The notes under the pieces are model-generated. The model searched no databases and was not told the origin of the DNA. It saw nothing but the letters and a program-made list of their open reading frames with translations. The position numbers and the translations under genes were made by a program. From NCBI GenBank assembly GCA_014804185.1, contig JAAVAG010000079.1:1-13406 (forward strand): a DNA stretch of 13,406 nucleotides, in the 5' to 3' direction. Origin of the DNA: Lachnospiraceae bacterium (GTDB taxonomy: Bacteria > Bacillota > Clostridia > Lachnospirales > Lachnospiraceae). Shown here in pieces: positions 7,363 to 13,406 of the stretch (the stretch's first letter is position 1; each line of letters starts with the position of its first letter).

Positions 7363-7474
7363 CTGTTATTCGATTTATGAACGATTCTATCTTCTGATGA
7401 TACATTGCTCGGTTATTCAGGTGCTCCATATAATATCTTGGTATTGAAGAGTAACCGAACTTTGCACCGACAGC
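7349..7474 (-). pseudogene. 41-codon orphan C-terminal reading frame
   Basis: Between the polytopic membrane gene and the SanA/glycosidase gene an open frame of 41 codons runs from just after a TAG (7475-7477) to a TAG at 7349-7351, overlapping the first codons of the SanA/glycosidase gene by 14 bases. It reads AVGAKFGYSSIPRYYMEHLN, continues NRAMYHQKIESFINRITDEK and ends in Ala. The composition looks like real coding sequence (amphipathic, ending in a basic/acidic helix), and there is no start codon before Met16, so it may be the tail of a lost gene. A 26-residue ORF from Met16 is the alternative. I do not recognise the family. Confidence 0.45.
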
Positions 7475-7485
7475 CTAATATAATC

Positions 7486-8598
7486 TTAAGATTTCTTATT
7501 ATCCTTTTTACTATTCAGATACAACATGGTTTTATTATTGTCTGATACATCTAGATATTCTGAATAATATTCCGGGTATTCTTCTTGAAATAATCCTCTC
7601 AACAATGGCACTATACACATCCGTCTAATAATGAAGATTGAAATTGTTAGACTTATCGCCACTATACAAATTACAGTTGTGATAGTATCAACAGAAAAGG
7701 AATTTATATTTTTTAGTAAAACGGCAACAAAAGAGGCACTTGCAACAAGTGATGTTATAGAAATACATAGTGCTAATATTTTCATAGTCTCTCTATTAAG
7801 ATACAATTTCCTACAATTTAGCATAGCGGTTTCGTAGGTTATATAATCATAAAACTTAATATTGCCAAATACAGTTTTATAAATATCAGGTAAGTTCAAG
7901 CATTTAATCGTTTGTATTATTGAGGCTATAAATATTATCGCTCCGGCACCAATAGCAATGTCTATATGATCATCCAAAATAGTTCCTATAAAGATATAAC
8001 TACAATATATTCCACACATTAAATATAGTAAAGACCAAAAAATAATAATTAGCCCTTCTCCCCAATAGTTTTTTTGAGTATCAAAAGAAATATTCTTGCT
8101 TAATGAGATGGTAAATCCCTCATTGGTAAATATGTCCATTACAGAAATTATCAATATCATTGTTATAATGCCCACGAACAATCCAATTATCCACATCAAA
8201 GTTGAATATTCTGTTTTTGACGCATATATACAAAATAAAGCAGCAACATAGAAACTAAGGATGAATTGAAGAATATGAGGTAAAACAACGGTATAGATTG
8301 CAGTAGGCTTATTCAAAATATTAATTCTCTGAATTGCAATTTCATGCTTGTCATAGTCATGAACATATTTAGCTACAATATTGGAGGATATAATTATTAC
8401 ACTCAATGAGACTATTGTGCAAATAAACAAAACGGCTAATATGATTAGTGGTAGCCATAAATTATAAGCATGTGTGAAATATATACCAAACAGTATTCTC
8501 ATCATACAGAATAAAATATCTTGACAAGAATATTGCTTTACTCCAAACTCAGATTTCTTTTCTTCGTTTGATACAAAATCATCATCGATTAACACCAT
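7486..8598 (-). CDS. Polytopic membrane protein, unknown family, AT-rich
   Basis: A 370-residue protein with about seven transmembrane helices, roughly residues 46-74, 97-125, 130-152, 180-205, 208-230, 268-292 and 300-325. The N-terminal 20 residues are acidic and soluble (VLIDDDFVSNEEKKSEFG), and the C-terminal tail is polar and Lys/Asp-rich. No signature residues or known domain could be recognised. The start codon overlaps the end of the ADP-ribosylglycohydrolase frame by 10 bases (ATGGTGTTAA), so it sits in the same transcript. The gene is clearly more AT-rich than its neighbours and rich in Ile codons ending in A or T, which suggests separate acquisition. A gap of 123 bases, holding an orphan coding fragment, separates it from the next gene. 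Transporter or membrane-anchored immunity/effector roles are equally unsupported. Confidence 0.65.
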   Translation of the reverse strand: MVLIDDDFVSNEEKKSEFGVKQYSCQDILFCMMRILFGIYFTHAYNLWLPLIILAVLFICTIVSLSVIIISSNIVAKYVHDYDKHEIAIQRINILNKPTAIYTVVLPHILQFILSFYVAALFCIYASKTEYSTLMWIIGLFVGIITMILIISVMDIFTNEGFTISLSKNISFDTQKNYWGEGLIIIFWSLLYLMCGIYCSYIFIGTILDDHIDIAIGAGAIIFIASIIQTIKCLNLPDIYKTVFGNIKFYDYITYETAMLNCRKLYLNRETMKILALCISITSLVASASFVAVLLKNINSFSVDTITTVICIVAISLTISIFIIRRMCIVPLLRGLFQEEYPEYYSEYLDVSDNNKTMLYLNSKKDNKKS

Positions 8599-9842
8599 AC
8601 TTGATTGAATTTTGCTATTATTTCTTTTATGTCAAGGGGAAGACGTCTGAGGCATTCCCTAAGGATATAATCTGGAATTGTGCCATAGTAAGTCGCTGCT
8701 ATTCCACCGGCTATCGCTGCCTGAGTGTCGGCATCGCCTCCGTATGCCACAGCCATACGTATTGCTGATTCATAATCCGAGCTTTCGAGGAATGCTATAA
8801 TTGCCTCAGGAACCGACCCTTGACAACTCACGTCAAAAGTATATCGGGGTTGTATGTCTGCATATTTTCTACTCAAATCATAGCCAAAATGAGCTTCTAT
8901 TTGTGCTTTGATTTCTTCTTTACGACAACCTCTTAATGCAAGATTTATCGCCAAAGCGGTCGCTTGCGCTCCCTTTATACCCTTCGGATGATTATGACTT
9001 ACAATAGATGATGCCTCTGCCAGCATAAGAGTTTCATCAGTTTATTTTGCAAAAGTGCCGACAGCACTCACTCGCATAGCAGACCCATTACCCCAACTTT
9101 TGTAGGGCTGCGGATTATCTTGTCTGAACCACCAATTAAAGTTGCCTCCGTACCCGGCTTTTGGATATTTACGGCACCAATATTTCAGCTTACCGACAAA
9201 GTCATTTCCATTCATCAGTGCATCAGCAATAGCTATAGAACATACAGTGTCATCCGTGAATCGGCTCTGGTCTGTGAACAGGTCGAAATCTATCCTTTTA
9301 GTTGAGCAAAACTCATACCATGAACCAATAATATCACCGCAGATAGCTCCAATCAACGCTAATGAACGCTTATTCAATGGACTTTTGTCGTTAGTTTTGA
9401 GGTTTTCGATGATAAGATTGTTTATAGGATTTATTTGATCTGAAAGAATCCTCAAAGTCTTTTTATCTCTTTTCCCTCCAAAAAATTTCATGAGCACTTT
9501 ATCGAAAACAGTCTCAGGTTCCACAACATCAAAGAGAGTCATGCAGGAACGGAGTTTCATGGCATCGGTAGAACCGAATACCTCAGTGGCATTGTCGGTC
9601 TTTAATTCAAGCAGTGCGTGACTGATTTCTCGTAGCCTCTGACCGAGCAACGGATGTTTCAAATACTCTTTAGCTTCCTCAACATCTTTTATTGAGAAGA
9701 AAATAGATGTCATAGATAGGCCGAGACCCTTTATTTGAGGAAAGATGAACCACATCCAATGGGTTAGTTTCCTTCCTGATTTTATTTCTTTCAGAGCACA
9801 ATTATAGACTTCTTTCTGTGCCTCCACAAATCGTTCAATCAT
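8589..9842 (-). pseudogene. DUF1810-ADP-ribosylglycohydrolase fusion broken by an in-frame TAA
   Basis: One reading frame of 418 codons carries a single internal stop, TAA at 9042-9044 (codon 267). Residues 1-138 are a DUF1810 domain (RFVEAQ, THWMWFIFPQIKGLG, HPLLGQRLREI, KLRSCMTLFD). Residues about 158-417 are an ADP-ribosylglycohydrolase (DraG/ARH) domain: GAICGDIIGSWYE (GD at 169-170), RFTDDT (196-199), WGNGSAMRVS, then after the stop SHNHPKGIKGAQAT and GGDADTQAAIAGGIA. Known: ARH enzymes use acidic residues from both ends, including the TDDT and DADT motifs, to bind metal and cleave ADP-ribose from proteins or small molecules. The stop separates these motifs. Translated separately, the halves would be 9042-9842 (266 aa) and, if restarted at the Met five codons past the stop, 8589-9026 (145 aa). 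Neither alone should be an active ARH. The DUF1810 part remains intact. The 3' end overlaps the membrane-protein start. Confidence 0.85.
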
Positions 9843-9889
9843 TTACTTACGATATTTATGTTAGTTTGATAATTTGTTGATTGCTATTC

Positions 9890-10495
9890 TCAGAAAGGAC
9901 ATTTATCCGGTAATTCTTCTTCCATCGGAGTTTCAATGAAATGCCCGTGAGAGAATATCAAGTTGGGTTCCTGCTCTTTGGAGATCTCCAAATCTGTTGA
10001 TAAGGAAGTCTCCAGTCGTTTTTTCATTTCAAGTAGTTCCGAGGCAACGTATAGTTCAGTTGCCTCATATCGGTTCTTGAAAGGAATAATCCAGTCAAGC
10101 ATCAGACAATACTTCTGAAACGCATTTTCCCGATAAGTATTGATATAGAATCCGTCATCAGAATGGAATAAGAGAGCCTTCCAACTGAAGGGTATTTCGA
10201 GCATGATATTGGCAATCTTTGAAAATTCCCGGTTCTCCTTGTCTAAGTAAGCTCGTAATTCGTCATTTGGAGCATGGTTTTCAAAATGATAGAACATATC
10301 CATGAACTTATCGGTACGTTCAGCTGCAAAACCGGTTTTGGTCATGCCCAATCTGAACTGCATGGTATAGTTACGGTTGTCTGTGTAATCCAGACAAATC
10401 AATGCGCAATCTGCATTCCGGACAAGTCTGAAGTCTTCGGGCACCACATCTTTCCAACGACCTTTGGAGGCTTCTTCCTGTAGAAGTGGAAGCAT
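9890..10495 (-). CDS. Hypothetical soluble protein (201 aa), possibly 5'-truncated by frameshift
   Basis: A 201-residue protein from the ATG at 10495; no signal peptide or membrane helix. Notable stretches are RNADCALICLDYTDNRNYTM, FRLGMTKTGFAAERTDKFMD, a Trp-containing core (EIPFSWKALLF) and a helical C-terminal part ELYVASELLEMKKRLETSL; it ends DKCPF. I do not recognise the family. The frame stays open 11 codons upstream to the stop of the preceding gene. An ATG overlapping that stop (ATGA at 10532) starts MTIIQN in another frame and dies after eight codons; removing one base near 10509-10516 would join MTIIQN to YYDLCKMLPLL, giving a longer N-terminus. So either 10495 is the true start or the gene has a recent frameshift. 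It lies 47 bases before the DUF1810-ARH gene in the same orientation. Confidence 0.6.
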   Translation of the reverse strand: MLPLLQEEASKGRWKDVVPEDFRLVRNADCALICLDYTDNRNYTMQFRLGMTKTGFAAERTDKFMDMFYHFENHAPNDELRAYLDKENREFSKIANIMLEIPFSWKALLFHSDDGFYINTYRENAFQKYCLMLDWIIPFKNRYEATELYVASELLEMKKRLETSLSTDLEISKEQEPNLIFSHGHFIETPMEEELPDKCPF

Positions 10496-10528
10496 TTTGC
10501 AAAGGTCATAATACGTTCTGTATAATTG

Positions 10529-11038
10529 TCATACAGGTTCTTTTGACAAGAACCAGTCAATCGGCTTGATATTGTTTGTCACAATGTCAAGCATCTTCGA
10601 CATCACATTATAGGCGTTGTCTATATTAGCCGATATTATAAGCCCTCTATCACACTTACATAGTTCCGCATCAATTTCATATTGCCACAGTTGGAGCATC
10701 AGCCATTCGGCGTATGACCGAAATGATACTACGGGTGCATCGACACTGCCTTCAAACTCATACTCACATTGAAGTCTCTTGCCACGATATGATAATATGG
10801 AAAATGTGTGAGAATGCTTGTTCTTATCGGTAAAACCAACAGTTATGCGGACTCGACCATCGGAAGTATTATAGTCAAGACGTAAGCAACCAGATGTAAT
10901 ATGAGGCCATGCACAAGCCTCTATATTGGCTCTGAGTAATTTATAATCCTCTCTCAGTCTGAGAGCTCTTACCGAGGCATTATCCGGGATTTCATGCCGG
11001 ATAAACTTTGGAGAATCTGGATTCGGAGTCATGGTCAT
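10529..11038 (-). CDS. Hypothetical soluble protein (169 aa)
   Basis: A 169-residue protein starting MTMTPN; a second ATG two codons in is an equally good start. No signal peptide or membrane helix is seen. The middle alternates strands (SGCLRLDYNTSDGRVRITVG, HTFSILSYRGKRLQCEYEFE) and is followed by helices (SYAEWLMLQLWQYEIDAELC, NAYNVMSKMLDIVTNNI). A strand-rich sheet followed by helices vaguely recalls the YbjN/secretion-chaperone-like fold, which its upstream neighbour may also have, but I would not assert homology. Its stop (TGA) is in the same frame as the following 201-residue gene, so those two are tandem in one frame with 11 codons between. It follows the membrane gene by 47 bases. 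Confidence 0.6.
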   Translation of the reverse strand: MTMTPNPDSPKFIRHEIPDNASVRALRLREDYKLLRANIEACAWPHITSGCLRLDYNTSDGRVRITVGFTDKNKHSHTFSILSYRGKRLQCEYEFEGSVDAPVVSFRSYAEWLMLQLWQYEIDAELCKCDRGLIISANIDNAYNVMSKMLDIVTNNIKPIDWFLSKEPV

Positions 11039-11085
11039 TCGTATGATTGGGTGAAACCCACCGGGCGGCGAGGTTTCTTTTCTTG

Positions 11086-11787
11086 TTATTGCTGAGAGTT
11101 AATTTGTTGATAATGCCTTCGGACATGCTCTTTTGTGTCGAAGAAAGAGTCGAGTACGGCTTTTAGAAAAATAACATTGTCAGGACAGGCTGGATGAAGC
11201 ATAATGTCTCGACGGCTATGTAATCCAATGTCTCCATCTTCATCGGGGTCGGTCATGACAACTGTCGGGCCAAAATTGAAGTTCGTCGCGTTCACCGCCT
11301 CTTTTATTTTTGGCATATCCGGGTCTTCACCTTTTACGCCAGCCCACATCGGATCCCAGATTCGGGCATATCTGCCGCCAAACTCCAAATGAAAGTTCTC
11401 CCCCTGATAACTGACACCAACGGAGCCGTCGTTATTTACTTCCGGTTGACATCCAAGTTCTGTCAGACAACTAATTGCAATTTCTTTAGCTTCCTTATCA
11501 TTCTTAGAAGTAAATCTCTCACCGGCATTTTTCATATTATACCAAATGCCCAATATCATGCCGAATATATATGGAAATCCAAACAATAAAGGAATCACTA
11601 TGGCCCCCCAGTTAAATATATCGAACTGAATACCTAATGCCACAGCAATAGTAAGAGTAATTGCCAAAACCGGGTGAACCCATTTTCTTAATGTGGAGTT
11701 TTCCCACCACTCCTTTAGACTGTCTGGAAGTATATCTCCGCAATTATAGATTATTACTGCTGCCAGAATTGCTAAAATACCGTACAT
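11086..11787 (-). CDS. Membrane protein with C-terminal YbjN-like domain (tentative)
   Basis: A 233-residue protein with three predicted transmembrane helices, about residues 1-16, 35-54 and 57-80, the third containing PLLFGFPYIFGMILGIWY. From about residue 97 a soluble domain follows: KEAKEIAISCLTELGCQPEV, NNDGSVGVSYQGENFHLEFG, PKIKEAVNATNFNFGPTVVM, RRDIMLHPACPDNVIFLKAV and DSFFDTKEHVRRHYQQI. A helix, a curved sheet and a final long helix match what I recall of YbjN-like / type III secretion chaperone-like domains, which bind peptide segments; this is a pattern call only. Its ATG lies five bases after the stop of the TPR-protease gene, so they are translationally close and probably work together. 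Confidence 0.6.
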   Translation of the reverse strand: MYGILAILAAVIIYNCGDILPDSLKEWWENSTLRKWVHPVLAITLTIAVALGIQFDIFNWGAIVIPLLFGFPYIFGMILGIWYNMKNAGERFTSKNDKEAKEIAISCLTELGCQPEVNNDGSVGVSYQGENFHLEFGGRYARIWDPMWAGVKGEDPDMPKIKEAVNATNFNFGPTVVMTDPDEDGDIGLHSRRDIMLHPACPDNVIFLKAVLDSFFDTKEHVRRHYQQINSQQ

Positions 11788-11792
11788 GTTAA

Positions 11793-13406
11793 CTATTTTG
11801 AATGGATGATGATTAGTTTTTTACCGGGGTTATCTATCTCTATTGAGCCGAGTCGTCCAAGAACTGACTGACCAAGAAGAAGAGGTGCCTTCTGATTCCG
11901 GACAACAGAGGCTCTGACATTACTAAGTTTTAACCCTCCGAAATCCACATCTCTAAGGTTTATGATAGTACCTTCGGATATATCTCCATTGGCATCTACA
12001 AACCGACCGGAGCCAACAAAGTCTTCACGTTTCAGATAACCATTTTTAAGCATAAAGTTGGCTTCGACCTGCGACAGAGATACTATGCTTGCGCCAGTAT
12101 CAAATATGAAACTAAGAGGAAGTTCGTTGATAGAGCATTTTACAGAGACACAGCCGCCATCGGGAGTGAAGGGTATTTCTATCCGTTCACTCATCTGATT
12201 GTGCTCTGGTTCAACAGAGTTTTCCTGTTTTTTAATTACGGTGTATTCATCCAAGAGAGATTTGAAGCCATCCGTTGCACGCAACGCTTCTAAATCGTCA
12301 TCAGACATAACATGGTGGAATCTTCGGAATCCTTTTTCAAAAGCGGTACGTAGGCAAGCCAGTGATGTATCAAGGTCTCCAAGTCGAGAATAGAAACACG
12401 CTCCATCATAGTAGTTCCCACAATCTGTAGAATCATTAACGATTACTTTCTCCATAAAGTCAACAGCTTTGTCCTTCTCACCCAAGGCAAGGAAAGCGTA
12501 CATAGCGCATGATGAATTATTTGGCACAGTATCAAGTTCGATAACCTTTCGATATGCTGCCATTGCTTCATCAGTTTTTCCTTTTCGCATCAGCATATCT
12601 CCTTTACCCAGATAGGAATAAGCATAATCAGGATTAAGCATTATAGCCATGTCGTAGTCTTCCAATGCTTTATCGGTCTGTCCGGAATTATCCTCAAAGA
12701 AGCCTCTGCGATAGTAACCACCGAAGAAATCAGGTGTCTTGTCGATGTATCTTGTCCATTCGGTAATTGCACCCGTAATATCTCCGGACTCGCCAAGTAT
12801 ATCGGCCTTAGAAGAAATAAGGTCAAGGTCATCGGGTCTCATCTGTTGTGCCTGCGTAATTGCTCCAAGAGCCTGAGTATATTCTCCGAGTTCCTGATGG
12901 CAGTCCGCAATCATTTCAAGAAATACAGGATGGGCGTCAATGTCAAATGCTTTACGAGCAGCTTCAATCGCCTCGTTATATTTCTTTTTGCTCTGAAACA
13001 ACTGAGCGATATAGTATTGCCATTCGGCATCATGAGGATTTTTGACCGACATCCCTCTCAGTTTAGTGATGACGAGCGTCAACTGATTATCAGGAAATTC
13101 AAAAAGATAATGATGAGCTTTGGCATCATTGTCTATTGATAATGATTTCATAATGTCGTCAACCGCTTCAAGGTACTTACCCTGTTTAAGATAACTCTCT
13201 GCTCTGAACGAATAACCTGAAGAGTAATCATCATACATCTTGATAACGATGTTGTATTGCCGGATCGCTTCATCATAATTGCCAGAAGCATAGGCATTGC
13301 GACCAAGCCCCATATATCCCATTACGCTCGTAGGATTTGCTGCGACCATACGGTTATAAATATCATTAGCATCAGAGTATCTTTCCATTTCATACAGTAA
13401 TTGACC
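11793..13406 (-). CDS. TPR protein with C-terminal retropepsin-like aspartic protease (5' end outside window)
   Basis: The frame is open to the right edge: residues GQLLYE precede the ATG at 13388 and complete a TPR unit, so the true start lies beyond the window. Visible are about ten TPR repeats (for example YMGLGRNAYASGNYDEAIRQ, YLKQGKYLEAVDDIMKSLSI, YLGKGDMLMRKGKTDEAMAA) over some 380 residues, closing with a degenerate unit ending FKSLLDEY. A linker leads to a protease domain of about 130 residues with the active-site motif FIFDTGAS (Asp at codon 12099-12101), a Gly/Ser flap region and the family-typical APLLLGQSVLGRLGSIEID. Known: single-domain retropepsin-like proteases (clan AA, DTGA type) work as dimers; TPRs bind partner peptides. 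The location (cytoplasm or periplasm) cannot be told without the N-terminus. It is the first visible gene of the - strand operon. Confidence 0.85.
   Translation of the reverse strand, partial: GQLLYEMERYSDANDIYNRMVAANPTSVMGYMGLGRNAYASGNYDEAIRQYNIVIKMYDDYSSGYSFRAESYLKQGKYLEAVDDIMKSLSIDNDAKAHHYLFEFPDNQLTLVITKLRGMSVKNPHDAEWQYYIAQLFQSKKKYNEAIEAARKAFDIDAHPVFLEMIADCHQELGEYTQALGAITQAQQMRPDDLDLISSKADILGESGDITGAITEWTRYIDKTPDFFGGYYRRGFFEDNSGQTDKALEDYDMAIMLNPDYAYSYLGKGDMLMRKGKTDEAMAAYRKVIELDTVPNNSSCAMYAFLALGEKDKAVDFMEKVIVNDSTDCGNYYDGACFYSRLGDLDTSLACLRTAFEKGFRRFHHVMSDDDLEALRATDGFKSLLDEYTVIKKQENSVEPEHNQMSERIEIPFTPDGGCVSVKCSINELPLSFIFDTGASIVSLSQVEANFMLKNGYLKREDFVGSGRFVDANGDISEGTIINLRDVDFGGLKLSNVRASVVRNQKAPLLLGQSVLGRLGSIEIDNPGKKLIIIHSK

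Noticed and set aside
9042..9044. TAA as a recoded sense codon or selenocysteine-like readthrough
   Set aside because: TAA reassignment is not known in Bacteroidetes, and many other genes in the window end at TAA in sensible places. A nonsense mutation is simpler.
11048..11060. Small hairpin TGGGT-GAA-ACCCA between the membrane gene and the 169-residue gene
   Set aside because: Only five pairs and no T-tract; too weak to call a terminator inside an apparent operon.
1844..13406. The - strand block as an anti-phage defence island
   Set aside because: No nuclease, helicase, STAND ATPase, TIR, reverse transcriptase or CRISPR component is visible. Retropepsin, ARH and envelope genes do not match a defence architecture I can name.

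Overview
The window looks like Bacteroidales DNA, probably from a gut Bacteroides/Parabacteroides/Muribaculaceae-type genome. It carries a PcfK-like/PcfJ-like pair of the kind found in Bacteroidetes conjugative elements, a Nudix protein with an NrtR/AraR-type C-terminal helix-turn-helix, a secreted repeat protein whose mature end begins CGPYYP, and gene starts without Shine-Dalgarno sequences. This placement rests on reading protein families by eye, not on a database search.

Layout. Positions 1-1670 (+ strand) hold the 3' part of a pcfK-like gene and a complete pcfJ-like gene, so the left end belongs to an integrative/conjugative element or its remnant. Overlapping hairpins follow pcfJ. Everything from 1844 to the right edge is on the - strand. 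Read in the direction of transcription (right to left) it runs: a TPR protein with a C-terminal retropepsin-like protease domain (cut by the window edge); a three-helix membrane protein with a cytoplasmic domain that may be YbjN-like; two soluble proteins of unknown function; a DUF1810-ADP-ribosylglycohydrolase fusion broken by one in-frame TAA; an AT-rich polytopic membrane protein; a SanA-like plus phosphodiester-glycosidase-like fusion; a lipoprotein with a possible TIM barrel; a large secreted repeat protein; and a separate Nudix-HTH gene. Spacings are short or overlapping from 13406 to 7486 and again from 7362 to 2697, which suggests two transcription units or one long one.

How the genes may work together. 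The 441-, 351- and 771-residue proteins form a tightly coupled envelope module: an inner-membrane anchored SanA/glycosidase fusion, an outer-membrane-type lipoprotein and an exported repeat protein. The retropepsin, YbjN-like and two unknown proteins form an upstream module of unclear purpose. The ADP-ribosylglycohydrolase and the Nudix-HTH protein both belong to families that act on ADP-ribose or related nucleotides, but they are in separate transcription units.

The strongest structural signal is evidence of rearrangement. About 50 bp from the 3' end of the SanA/glycosidase gene recurs 3.4 kb away, just past the end of the large repeat-protein gene, where it still encodes a recognisable second copy of that protein's C-terminal tail. 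A 41-codon orphan reading frame sits upstream of the SanA/glycosidase gene, and two further genes show a nonsense codon or a possible frameshift. The region therefore looks like accessory DNA assembled in pieces and partly decaying. I did not find a system I could call a new defence or mobile system with confidence.
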